Source: Marinobacter sediminum
GTDB lineage: Bacteria; Pseudomonadota; Gammaproteobacteria; Pseudomonadales; Oleiphilaceae
Assembly: GCF_023657445.1 (NCBI RefSeq)
Contig: NZ_JAGTWY010000001.1
Location: 1,612,001 to 1,676,000 of the forward strand
Direction: 5' to 3'
DNA length: 64,000 bases
Shown: positions 40,215-48,233 of the stretch, piece by piece
How positions within the stretch are numbered: position 1 is the stretch's first letter
Layout of the letters: the number at the start of each line of letters is the position of its first letter
Notes under the pieces: generated by a model
The model's input: the letters and a program-made list of their open reading frames with translations, nothing else
What the model was told of the DNA's origin: nothing
Database searches by the model: none
Made by a program: the position numbers and the translations under genes

Positions 40215-40694
40215 TCAGGCAGACAAGCCAGCCAGAAGGATGTATACCGCCATCACAAGCACCGGAAGGGAGCTGAAAGTCCAACAGGTTGCGCGGACAT
40301 CGTGCAACTGGGCTGTTAAATACGCGATGAAGTGCGCCCCTCTGGCGATCACGTAACCCCAGATCAATACTTGCGCGAGTATCAGTGGCGGCTCCGTTAA
40401 GACGAAAAGAAAGCCCGCCATGAGAAACCCCGGAATGCTTTCCAAATCATTCAGGTTCATACGCCGTGAGCGTTCAACGTGCTCATTCGGCTCCAGCTGG
40501 CCGCTGGAAGGCGTTGGATTCAGAGGGCTCTTCCTGGCGTCTTCAGGGCTGCGAAAACCCGCACGCACCGTCATCATTCGAACCACGGTCATCCACGGCT
40601 GCAGCATGAGCTTCAGCAGCATGATGGAGGCCGCTAACAGGTAAGTCACGAACACCGGGTTGTCCAGGCTCAACATTGCCGTTTCAGTGGCCAT
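40215..40694 (-). CDS. MAPEG family membrane protein
   Basis: Protein of 159 residues with four hydrophobic helices. The cytosolic loop between helices 1 and 2 contains VERSRRMNLNDLESIPGFL, matching the ERxxxAxxNDxE-like glutathione-binding signature of MGST1-type MAPEG proteins. It may be a glutathione transferase or peroxidase acting on lipophilic compounds. The ATG at 40694 was chosen because the first helix starts soon after; its ribosome site is weak. It lies 65 bases downstream of the DUF2182 gene. Confidence 0.85.
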   Translation of the reverse strand: MATETAMLSLDNPVFVTYLLAASIMLLKLMLQPWMTVVRMMTVRAGFRSPEDARKSPLNPTPSSGQLEPNEHVERSRRMNLNDLESIPGFLMAGFLFVLTEPPLILAQVLIWGYVIARGAHFIAYLTAQLHDVRATCWTFSSLPVLVMAVYILLAGLSA

Positions 40695-40759
40695 AAGCAG
40701 ATTCTCTGTTTGGATTGGTGGTTTTAAGCAACAACCGTTTTTTCGCCTGCAACCGGGCC

Positions 40760-41527
40760 CTACACAATCAGAACCACACCGAGGGCAATGGCCAGCGCTC
40801 CAACTGCCCTCGCCAGCCATTCACCACCGGGTATCAGCTTCTCCAGCAGCACCACAAAGGCGATGGCTGCGATCACGCTAAGATCCATTACACCGCCAAC
40901 GAACAACAGCGCCATAAGCGCAACGCAGCAGCCCACACAATAGGCCCCGTGGCGAACACCCATTTCGAAAGCCCCCCACAGCCCGGACCGCCAGTACCGG
41001 GTAATAAACAACAGAGGGCCGCGACAACGGCGGAGACAGGCTTGCTTCAGGGAGGAAAACTGATAAATACCAGCGGCGACCAGCACGGTGCCGCTGAACA
41101 TCTGATTCTGGCTGAGCATCTTTGGGCTGAGTAACGCCGATTCTTCCAATAACCACTGCAGGGCCGTGGCCACAAGGCTGAAGAGCCCCCAGATCAGAAG
41201 ATAACCTCCGGCAAATAAGGCCGTTCCCAAAAAAGCCCCGGCCAGATGGTTCTTTCGTGCGACCTGCCGATACAACAGAATCATCGGTGCCGCGCTTGGC
41301 GTCATCATAGCGACCATCATGATGCTCCACATCAGCAGCATCGCGGCGAAATACCCGGGCGTCCAGTGCCTGAAACTCATCATATCGCCCATTGACATGG
41401 CCGCCATATCGGCGGCCATGTCAAACAGATACAACCAGCATAACGAGGTGATCGCCAGCAAGCCGATCAGGGTTACCAGCGAGCCCAGCGATACCTGGCG
41501 TGTGAACACAGTATTCCTGTTACCCAT
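40760..41527 (-). CDS. DUF2182 integral membrane protein (predicted metal-binding)
   Basis: Protein of 255 residues with about six membrane helices. After helix 1 there is a Met-rich loop (MAADMAAMSMGDMM), and a second cluster reads MMVAMMTPSAAPM. Cysteines occur in CLRRCRG and YCVGCCVA. DUF2182 proteins are described as predicted metal-binding membrane proteins. The ATG at 41527 removes a long non-conserved extension that would overlap the DUF1326 gene. It is 16 bases downstream of the DUF1326 gene, so the two are co-transcribed. Copper or another soft metal is plausible from the Met and Cys content, but unproven. Confidence 0.85.
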   Translation of the reverse strand: MGNRNTVFTRQVSLGSLVTLIGLLAITSLCWLYLFDMAADMAAMSMGDMMSFRHWTPGYFAAMLLMWSIMMVAMMTPSAAPMILLYRQVARKNHLAGAFLGTALFAGGYLLIWGLFSLVATALQWLLEESALLSPKMLSQNQMFSGTVLVAAGIYQFSSLKQACLRRCRGPLLFITRYWRSGLWGAFEMGVRHGAYCVGCCVALMALLFVGGVMDLSVIAAIAFVVLLEKLIPGGEWLARAVGALAIALGVVLIV

Positions 41528-41543
41528 TGTCCACTCCAGGAGT

Positions 41544-42179
41544 CTAGTGACGAACCCCGGTCGGACCAATATCCAGGTGCGCCAGATGACTGTGGCTGGC
41601 GTCCAGCTCCATCGGAACGTCGGCATGAGCACTGGTACGGCCGCGCGCCACCTCGGCAACGGCGTACTCGAAACCATTGGGCAAATCGATGCGTACCCGA
41701 TGCTCTGAGCCATCAACCGGACTGAGAATGGGCGTACCACTTGCCTCAATAAGATCCGCAACCCGCACTTTGGCATGACGACATTCAACATCGCAGGTCA
41801 TCTCGATAGGACAAAAAACCGGATCGTGCATTTTCGTCACTGTGCTCGCGAACACGTTAAAGAACGTCGCCCCCGGCTCAGATGTCTCACCTGACAGGAT
41901 TGCCATCAGCGCTTCCCGTTGTCCCGGGCTGGCCCGCTCATCGACAAAGGCCTGTGCCGTGCCATTACCTTCATGAATGGCGCCCGGCCACTTCAGGGTC
42001 ATTGCAAAGCCCAGGTTGTCCAGACGCGTATCACCGAAGAATCCATCTTCAATTTTCACCGCGGCAAACGCCACACAGTCACCAAAGGTCGGCCGCCCCA
42101 TGAACTGGCACGGGCATCCCAGGTCGCAATTACAATTTACAAACTCCAATCCCCTTATTCGCCAGTCTACTTTGTCCAT
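41544..42179 (-). CDS. DUF1326 protein with clustered cysteines
   Basis: Protein of 211 residues. Near the N terminus a CxCx3CxC cluster (Cys16, 18, 22, 24 in VNCNCDLGCPCQF) is typical of DUF1326. A second Cys set lies in CPIEMTCDVECRHAKV. No signal peptide is seen, so it is probably cytoplasmic. Function is unknown; the cysteines suggest metal or redox chemistry. The ATG at 42179 is preceded by GGAGG at 8 bases. It forms an operon with the DUF2182 membrane protein, a pairing I recall from other genomes. Confidence 0.87.
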   Translation of the reverse strand: MDKVDWRIRGLEFVNCNCDLGCPCQFMGRPTFGDCVAFAAVKIEDGFFGDTRLDNLGFAMTLKWPGAIHEGNGTAQAFVDERASPGQREALMAILSGETSEPGATFFNVFASTVTKMHDPVFCPIEMTCDVECRHAKVRVADLIEASGTPILSPVDGSEHRVRIDLPNGFEYAVAEVARGRTSAHADVPMELDASHSHLAHLDIGPTGVRH

Positions 42180-42395
42180 CTCCGTTACCTCCCTATTTGT
42201 AACGCAGCCCCACAATTAAAGAATAAGCCAGTCTGGCGCGGGCATTAGATTATTAAAGACACAAAAGGCAACCATTAGTCTTGATATGCTTAAAGATTTA
42301 TACCCCTGCTATTAATTGCCCGGATCTCAAATCGATGGGTAAAACAGGCCAACGCCTATCTTGCTTTTATCTCGTTGAAAAAAGGATCGCCGGCA

Positions 42396-43169
42396 TTAAT
42401 CCCTTCGATCCGTTTCATTCTTCGCGCAACCACGCCAGCACATATCGCAAATTGAATCGCCCTGGGAGAGGGTATGCGGGCGGCTGTAATGCCCATGCTG
42501 ACCATCGTTGGCGAGGACGTCCGCACCGGGCCAATCATAAAGACACCAGGACTTGAAGAATGCGTCGAGCTCGCCTTGATCGCCATTCAATTCGATCAGG
42601 CGACGAACAAAGGTTTGTGGTGGGCAGTGTGTCCAGTGCGTGTATGTATCGCTTCCTTCAGTCCATACTTTCACTTCATACCCTGGTGCACCCGGCGCAC
42701 TGAAAGGAAAAACCATTAGCGCCCGGAGAATCCTCTCCATGCGTTTCGCCGGGTCGCGGATAATGAGACGAAAAGGTATGGAGACGATCGTCAGCATCCA
42801 GTTATAAACTTTCCAGCCTAAATCGCCGACCAGTGTCTTGGCATACTCCGAAGGCACTCCACGCGCTATCATCTCCTGGTAGGCTGCTGTAGTGATTACC
42901 GCCAGAAATACATTGTGGCGATTGCCATAGGTTGGCAAATTATCGAGCTCTGCAACTGGCATCAACAAGTCAGACCGAACCCATGTTTGCTTGAGATACT
43001 CTTTTATATCTGACTCAAGCCACCTTCCCGTTTCCGGTTCGTTCAGATCAAGGAGTCTGCCCTTCAGAATCTGACGAGCAGATCGATGAAAAATCGGCCT
43101 ATAGATTATTTTACAAATACCTATAAACGTGCGATTCAATAATCTCATTTTCTTGTGTTTGAGAGACAT
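42396..43169 (-). CDS. L-2-amino-thiazoline-4-carboxylic acid hydrolase family protein
   Basis: Protein of 257 residues. The C-terminal motif TLSQGDSICDMCWRG and the region YEVKVWTEGSDTYTHWTHCPPQ fit the ATC hydrolase family, named for an enzyme that converts the thiazoline to S-carbamoyl-cysteine. Many members have other, unknown roles. A hydrophobic segment at about 120-140 (NWMLTIVSIPFRLII) may touch the membrane. The ATG at 43169 has GGAGG 6 bases upstream. It is a single gene; base composition is slightly lower in GC than its neighbours. Confidence 0.7.
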   Translation of the reverse strand: MSLKHKKMRLLNRTFIGICKIIYRPIFHRSARQILKGRLLDLNEPETGRWLESDIKEYLKQTWVRSDLLMPVAELDNLPTYGNRHNVFLAVITTAAYQEMIARGVPSEYAKTLVGDLGWKVYNWMLTIVSIPFRLIIRDPAKRMERILRALMVFPFSAPGAPGYEVKVWTEGSDTYTHWTHCPPQTFVRRLIELNGDQGELDAFFKSWCLYDWPGADVLANDGQHGHYSRPHTLSQGDSICDMCWRGCAKNETDRRD

Positions 43170-43358
43170 GACGGGCCTCCACCAAAATGTTTTCTGGCTC
43201 TGTCAATTTAACACCAAAACACTCGCGCAGCTCATCACTATGTGCATGTGCTTTGTATTGATAATAATCGGCACCTTGCCGCAATGCGGCCGGGTGGAAT
43301 GGATTGGCATCCGCCCTGCCCGTGGTCAGGTTTTCAGTTGCTCAGAGGTTCTTCAGCT

Positions 43359-44036
43359 ATGGCAGACCATCGTTCCGTCCATCTCTGGTGGCTCGCTCTC
43401 GCCGCGGGCCTTGTGCCCCTGCTGACGATTCATACGACCTTCGCGGTTTCGGTGCTGGAGGGGTATGTGGAGCTGTGTGTGCCCTATTGGGACAGTTGCA
43501 CCAGCATCAGCGGTACCGGCCGACACGGCACCTCTTATTTTATTTTCAAAGGCACCATGCTGCCGGCTGCCTTACTCGGCATCTCGTTCTGGTGGCTGAA
43601 TGGCCGTTGGCTGCGCCAGCTTGGCATTCATTCATCAGGGGTTGCCTGGATTCCATGGCTGGGGCTGATCGCCAGCGTATCCCTCGGTGCCTATACCCTC
43701 GCGCTGGGGCACGCCGGGGACGGCTTCAACCTGATCCGCCGGATTGGTGTGGTTCTGTATTTCTCACTCACCTTCATCTGTGAGGTGCTTGTGAGTGCCG
43801 GTCTGCAAGGCCACCCGCAATGGAAGCACACGGGCAAGAGACTGATGAACCTGTGCCAGCTGACTCTTGGCGTCGGCATTCTCTCGGTGATACTCAACGG
43901 AGTGGCACCAGAGTTCCACAGCCGCAAGGACGATGCTTTTGAGTGGCTACTGGCGTTTCTGATCAACGCCCACGCCCTCTGGCTGGCCTTGCTCTGGCGC
44001 AAGAGCCGGTTCCGAGTACGACTCTGGGCGGGGTAG
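43359..44036 (+). CDS. Unidentified multi-pass membrane protein
   Basis: Protein of 225 residues with about six hydrophobic helices: for example LWWLALAAGLVPLLTI, TMLPAALLGISFWWL, WIPWLGLIASVSLGAY, VVLYFSLTFICEVLV, LTLGVGILSVIL and LLAFLINAHALWLAL. An extracytoplasmic loop has CVPYWDSCTSISGTGRHG with two cysteines. The overall pattern recalls the Frag1/DRAM/Sfk1 type of six-helix proteins, but I am not sure of that. The ATG at 43359 was picked because the first helix starts nearby and AGAGG precedes it; longer starts add a non-conserved tail. Confidence 0.7.
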   Translation: MADHRSVHLWWLALAAGLVPLLTIHTTFAVSVLEGYVELCVPYWDSCTSISGTGRHGTSYFIFKGTMLPAALLGISFWWLNGRWLRQLGIHSSGVAWIPWLGLIASVSLGAYTLALGHAGDGFNLIRRIGVVLYFSLTFICEVLVSAGLQGHPQWKHTGKRLMNLCQLTLGVGILSVILNGVAPEFHSRKDDAFEWLLAFLINAHALWLALLWRKSRFRVRLWAG

Positions 44037-44201
44037 GTACGGTTTGATACCGAGACACTGCTGGCCGCAACGAACTCTGTACCTGCGACAGTGGTATGAA
44101 CTACAGGATCTGTTGCCTGGAACGGACCTTATTGCCTGAATAATAAGTCTGTTAGAATTGCCTCAAAGTTTTCCCCTCTGAAACGCCAGCAGGCCCCATG
44201 C

Positions 44202-45095
44202 ATGAAACTCAATCCCTTTAATACTCGTATCGGCCTGGCCCTGGGAGGCGGAGCTGCCAAAGGCATTGCTCACATTGGGGCCTTGAAGGCTTTCGAGGAA
44301 GAGCAGATCCGGATTCATTGTATTGCGGGTACCAGTGTGGGCGCTCTGGTGGCCAGTTATTACGCCTTCGGCCGTCCCGCAGAGTCCATACTTTCCATTT
44401 GCTCAACGCTGAATTTGTCCAAGATTATTAACTTTACCCTGGAACGTGGTGGCCTGTTCAGCACCAATACCATCCGAGAGATGATCCATCGGGATCTCGG
44501 GGATGTCCGGATCGAAGATGCCAACATTCCCCTGGCCATTTGCGCAACGGATATCGAAACCGGCGAGCAACTGATATTCAGGAAAGGGAATCTGGCGGAG
44601 ATTGTCTGTGCGTCCATGGCTGTGCCGGGCCTGTTTGTGCCGGTGGAGGTGGATGGCCGGATTCTGGTAGACGGCGGGCTGGTTGAAAATGTACCCATTT
44701 CGCCGTTGCCTGACATGGGCGCGGGTATTACCGTGGCCATTGATCTGAGCCATGTCAGTCGGTACCCGAAACCGGAAGATACGTTTGATGTGATCAGCAA
44801 CGCGATCAACATTGGTATCGATTTCAACACCCGCAAGCAGCTGAAAAAGGCGGACATCGTAGTGCCGCTGGATTTAAGCCGTTACAGCCTCACCAACAAC
44901 GCCAAATGTGTGGACGAGCTTTACATGGAAGGCTACCTTCCCATGAAGAAAAAGATTGTCCGTGTGCTCTGGTACAAGCGGATGAATGTCGTTATTAACC
45001 TTTTAAAAGCGGCCAGGAGTCTGCTGCCCCTCAAGGTGCCCGAGATTATCAAAGAGCTTAAACGCCAGGCCTTTGCCGCCCGCAAACGAAGCTAA
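44202..45095 (+). CDS. Patatin-like phospholipase family protein (RssA type)
   Basis: Protein of 297 residues. The oxyanion loop IGLALGGGAAKGIAHIG, the nucleophile elbow GTSVG (Ser45) and the dyad Asp in DGGLVEN are all present, so an active lipase or acyl hydrolase is expected. There is no signal peptide, so it is cytoplasmic or peripheral to the membrane. The ATG at 44202 has a weak upstream site. Bacterial members include RssA-like proteins as well as secreted toxins; this one is of the housekeeping RssA size. Confidence 0.9.
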   Translation: MKLNPFNTRIGLALGGGAAKGIAHIGALKAFEEEQIRIHCIAGTSVGALVASYYAFGRPAESILSICSTLNLSKIINFTLERGGLFSTNTIREMIHRDLGDVRIEDANIPLAICATDIETGEQLIFRKGNLAEIVCASMAVPGLFVPVEVDGRILVDGGLVENVPISPLPDMGAGITVAIDLSHVSRYPKPEDTFDVISNAINIGIDFNTRKQLKKADIVVPLDLSRYSLTNNAKCVDELYMEGYLPMKKKIVRVLWYKRMNVVINLLKAARSLLPLKVPEIIKELKRQAFAARKRS

Positions 45096-45131
45096 CCGAC
45101 GCTCGTCATCACCTGCGTACCAACCAGAGAC

Positions 45132-45155
45132 GCTCCGGGCTTTCGCTTCCGGAGC
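45132..45155 (+). terminator. Stem-loop after the patatin gene
   Basis: GCTCCGG pairs with CCGGAGC around a 10-base loop, 36 bases after the patatin stop. There is no T run after it, so it may be a weak or Rho-assisted terminator. Confidence 0.35.
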
Positions 45156-45355
45156 AAACCTGTCCTGATTATCCGTTATCCCCTTCTCGGCACTTGTATG
45201 CTGCACGCACCAAAATCGTTATGAAACGGCGACCATTCTTTTATTGTCATGTGAGGAACGCTCTTGGATACGGGTAGAAGCTACACTTGGCCCGTTGGAA
45301 ATCCTGCGGGCTGGAAAGCAAAAAGCGACAACAATACCGCCTAGGAGGATCCACC

Positions 45356-45805
45356 ATGTCACGTATCGCTCTGCTATTACTGGGAAGCTTTCTCATGACC
45401 AGTTTGGTTCACGCCAACCCCGGCCAGCCAAATTTCATGCCCGCCCTTTGGGGTGATGGCGAAGTCTGGGGCACCAAGGGAACCACCACCTTGCCTGCGC
45501 CCACGGCCAACAACCTTCAGTCATTCGACGCACTCTACGTGGTGACAAATTCCAATAACCCTGAGGGGCAGCTGCCGGTCTCCGAAGCAGCACCTGGCAA
45601 TCCAGCCTATAACGGTGGGCGCTGGTTCACTCACACCGTGGAATGGACCGAGGCCGGGTTCCTTGATCATGGCATCGTGCCGGTTCTGACATCCTATGAG
45701 GATATCCAGTATCACGAGTCCATGAACCACCTGGTCATCACTCCGGGGTCTTTCCCAGATGGCCCGCCGGTCTACTTCCAGTGTCCCCTGCTTCCTGTGA
45801 AGTAA
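45356..45805 (+). CDS. Small secreted protein of unknown function
   Basis: Protein of 149 residues with a clear signal peptide (MSRIALLLLGSFLMTSLVHA). The mature part is acidic and rich in Pro, Gly and Asn (GQPNFMPALWGDGEVWGTKG, FDALYVVTNSNNPEGQLPV), and contains a single Cys close to the C terminus. I do not recognise a family. It has a very strong ribosome site (CTAGGAGG, 7 bases spacing) and its own terminator, so it is likely well expressed as a single gene. The product is probably periplasmic. Confidence 0.75.
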   Translation: MSRIALLLLGSFLMTSLVHANPGQPNFMPALWGDGEVWGTKGTTTLPAPTANNLQSFDALYVVTNSNNPEGQLPVSEAAPGNPAYNGGRWFTHTVEWTEAGFLDHGIVPVLTSYEDIQYHESMNHLVITPGSFPDGPPVYFQCPLLPVK

Positions 45806-45815
45806 AGCGAGGCTG

Positions 45816-45846
45816 AAAGCGGGCTGACTCGATCAGCCCGCTTTTT
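45816..45846 (+). terminator. Rho-independent terminator after the secreted protein gene
   Basis: AAGCGGGCTGA pairs with TCAGCCCGCTT around CTCGA, followed by TTT and then C. It starts 11 bases after the stop codon of the secreted protein gene. Confidence 0.85.
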
Positions 45847-45906
45847 CAAACAGGTCAGTTACTCCTCCCGAACCGGCTTCAGTGATGAGGCCGGTTTTCT
45901 TTGGAA

Positions 45907-46587
45907 TTAACCACGTGTTCTGCTGGCCGCAAACACGCTTCGCCCCAGCCAGTGCCAGAGGTCCCTGGAATCAGTCCCACTGCCACGGACCAAAAGGCGG
46001 CGAGCCTCCTGTTCCGTGTCCGGGTCACTGTCACCGGTCCAGATGTCAGTCAGACTCGCAACGCTGGCCTCCAGCACTAAAGTCAGCTCGTGCCCCGGAT
46101 CCTCCCGGCACAGATCAATCTCTCCGTCGACCACAACGAGCCACCAATGCCGTTCCCGCGGCCGGGCATCGTTGAGAAAAAAGTGGATAACCACTCTGCG
46201 GTCAGCGGGAAATTCGTCAATATGCGCGAACCGGCGGATGTCCCACATCAGGAAGCCGGCATCGAGCTGGTTTGCTTGCAACCGGCTGCCAATCCACCTC
46301 GCCCCCCAGTGACCGATGGCCAGGATGATCGGGCGTAGCTCCTCTCCCGCGGGGGTCAGCACATACTCCAGGTTATTGTTCCCCTGGACACGCCGGAGCA
46401 CGCCCACGTCTTCCAGTTTTTTCAGGCGCTGAGCCAAAAGCGTTGCCGACATTCTCGGCACTCCGCGGCGGATCTCATTGAAATGAGTACTGCCGCAAAG
46501 CAGCTCTCGCACCACCAGCGGTGTCCATCGTTCCCCGAGTATCTCCGATCCCCGGGCCACGGTGCAGAACTGTCCATAGTTGGTCAT
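45907..46587 (-). CDS. HxlR-type transcriptional regulator
   Basis: Protein of 226 residues. The N-terminal 100 residues form an HxlR winged helix (TVARGSEILGERWTPLVVREL, RMSATLLAQRLKKLEDVGVL). The C-terminal half (about 110-220) resembles an SCP2/sterol-carrier-like ligand domain, seen in some HxlR proteins, and could bind a small molecule. The start at 46587 matches the usual HxlR N terminus, with GGAG about 9 bases upstream. It is divergent from the nitrilase gene with 177 bases between, so it probably controls it. Confidence 0.87.
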   Translation of the reverse strand: MTNYGQFCTVARGSEILGERWTPLVVRELLCGSTHFNEIRRGVPRMSATLLAQRLKKLEDVGVLRRVQGNNNLEYVLTPAGEELRPIILAIGHWGARWIGSRLQANQLDAGFLMWDIRRFAHIDEFPADRRVVIHFFLNDARPRERHWWLVVVDGEIDLCREDPGHELTLVLEASVASLTDIWTGDSDPDTEQEARRLLVRGSGTDSRDLWHWLGRSVFAASRTRG

Positions 46588-46764
46588 GAGCTTCGACTCC
46601 ATGAGAAGGGTTTGCGCCCCGATACTCCATCCTATTCCTTTCTTTTCCGTCTGGCGCTCCATTTTCTGGACTATCGCCGGCGACCTTTGGGGGAGATAGT
46701 AGTTTCAGGTTCGGCAATTTACTTTGCCGTAACCCAGGCTCATACCACGGAAGAGGACAAGACC

Positions 46765-47703
46765 ATGACGAAGATAGCGATAGTTCAGGAGCCACCGGTT
46801 TTTCTGGACCGGGAAAAAACCATAGAAAGGGCGGTCCAACTGGTTCGGGAAGCCGCCAGTACAGGAGCTGAGTTAGTGGTTTTCTCGGAAACCTTCATCC
46901 CCGGCTACCCCGCCTGGATCTGGCGACTGAAACCGGGCGGCGACTGGGGATTATCAGAGCAGTTGCACGGGCGCCTGTTGGACAACTCGGTCCAACTTAA
47001 ATCTGACCAGTTGCGCCCCCTTCTGGATATTGCGAAGGAGATGCAGGTGACGATTGTGTGCGGCATTGAGGAGCGTGACGAGGATACCAGTCGGACCACA
47101 CTCTACAACTCGGTGCTGACCATCAGTCCGGAGGGCACGGTGCAGAATTGCCACCGCAAACTCATGCCGACGAACCCGGAGCGCATGGTCTGGGGCTTCG
47201 GCGATGCCAGCGGCCTGAAAGTCGTCGACACACCCGTTGGCCGGGTGGGCTCTCTGATGTGCTGGGAAAATTATATGCCGCTGGCGCGCTATGCACTGTT
47301 CGCCCAGGGCATCGACATCTATATCGCCCCGACCTACGACAGCGGCGACCGCTGGCTTCGTACCCTGCAGCACATAGCGCGGGAGGGCGGGTGTTGGGTC
47401 CTGGGTGCGGGCAACGTGCTGCGTACACGCGATTTACCAGATGACTTTCCGGAAGTCGAGCGGCTGTATCCAGACAAGGAGGAATGGATCAACTCCGGTG
47501 ACTCAGTGGTCATTTCCCCTGCCGGGGAAATAGTGGCGGGTCCATTGCGGCAGGAAACCGGCCTGCTGTTGGCTGATATCGATGTGGGTGAAGTGAATGC
47601 GGCAAGGCGCAGCCTTGATATCGTAGGTCACTATTCCCGACCGGACATTTTTTCACTGCAGGTGAATACCCGGCAGCAAAGGCCGGTCAGCTTTAACGAA
47701 TAG
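46765..47703 (+). CDS. Nitrilase family carbon-nitrogen hydrolase
   Basis: Protein of 312 residues with the full nitrilase triad: Glu42 (FSETFIPGYPAW), Lys132 (CHRKLMPTNPER) and Cys166 (GSLMCWENYMPLARY). The sequence around Cys166 is that of true nitrilases and cyanide-degrading relatives rather than amidases, so it should turn organic nitriles into acids and ammonia. The ATG at 46765 follows AGAGG. It is followed after 41 bases by a GFA-family gene, and a divergent HxlR regulator lies upstream. Confidence 0.92.
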   Translation: MTKIAIVQEPPVFLDREKTIERAVQLVREAASTGAELVVFSETFIPGYPAWIWRLKPGGDWGLSEQLHGRLLDNSVQLKSDQLRPLLDIAKEMQVTIVCGIEERDEDTSRTTLYNSVLTISPEGTVQNCHRKLMPTNPERMVWGFGDASGLKVVDTPVGRVGSLMCWENYMPLARYALFAQGIDIYIAPTYDSGDRWLRTLQHIAREGGCWVLGAGNVLRTRDLPDDFPEVERLYPDKEEWINSGDSVVISPAGEIVAGPLRQETGLLLADIDVGEVNAARRSLDIVGHYSRPDIFSLQVNTRQQRPVSFNE

Positions 47704-47744
47704 GAACGACAAATATCCTGAAACCAGTAGGTTGGAGGTGTGTC

Positions 47745-48179
47745 ATGAACGATGAAAAATCCTGGCGTGGCAGCTGCTTTTGCGGCGCAGTCCAGTTAAC
47801 CGTAAAGGGTGCCCCGGAAGCCATGGGCTACTGTCATTGCGACTCCTGCCGACACTGGTCGGCGAGCCCGGTGAACGCATTTTCCCTTTGGAAGCCTGAA
47901 GCCATCACCATTCAAGAGGGCGAGGCCAACATTGGCACCTACAACAAGACCCCTGAAAGCAGCCGAAAATGGTGCAAAATCTGCGGTGGCCACCTGATGA
48001 CCGAACACCCGTCGATGGGTTTAACGGATGTCTATGCCGCTGTCATACCCGGCTTCGAATACCAGCCCGGGGTGCATGTAAATTATCAGGAGTCCGTGCT
48101 GCATATACATGACGGTCTCCCCAAACTGAAGGACGTTCCTGCGGAAATGGGCGGTACTGGCGTCTCCATAGAGGAGTAA
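47745..48179 (+). CDS. GFA family zinc protein
   Basis: Protein of 144 residues with the beta-tent fold Cys ligands: CFCGAV, YCHCDSC and CKICGGH. The family was named after a glutathione-dependent formaldehyde-activating enzyme, but most members have no proven activity. GGAGG lies 6 bases before the ATG. Its place right after the nitrilase suggests the same transcript and perhaps a role in handling aldehydes released from cyanohydrins or nitriles; that link is inference. Confidence 0.88.
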   Translation: MNDEKSWRGSCFCGAVQLTVKGAPEAMGYCHCDSCRHWSASPVNAFSLWKPEAITIQEGEANIGTYNKTPESSRKWCKICGGHLMTEHPSMGLTDVYAAVIPGFEYQPGVHVNYQESVLHIHDGLPKLKDVPAEMGGTGVSIEE

Positions 48180-48199
48180 GCCAGGACTTGGCCGGCCGG

Positions 48200-48222
48200 C
48201 GGGTTCACCGGTGATGAACCCG
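48200..48222. terminator. Stem-loop between convergent GFA and FAD oxidoreductase genes
   Basis: CGGGTTCA pairs with TGAACCCG around a 7-base loop, midway between two convergent stop codons. There is no T run on either side, so it is at best a weak bidirectional terminator. Confidence 0.35.
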
Positions 48223-48233
48223 GCGCGTAATGG

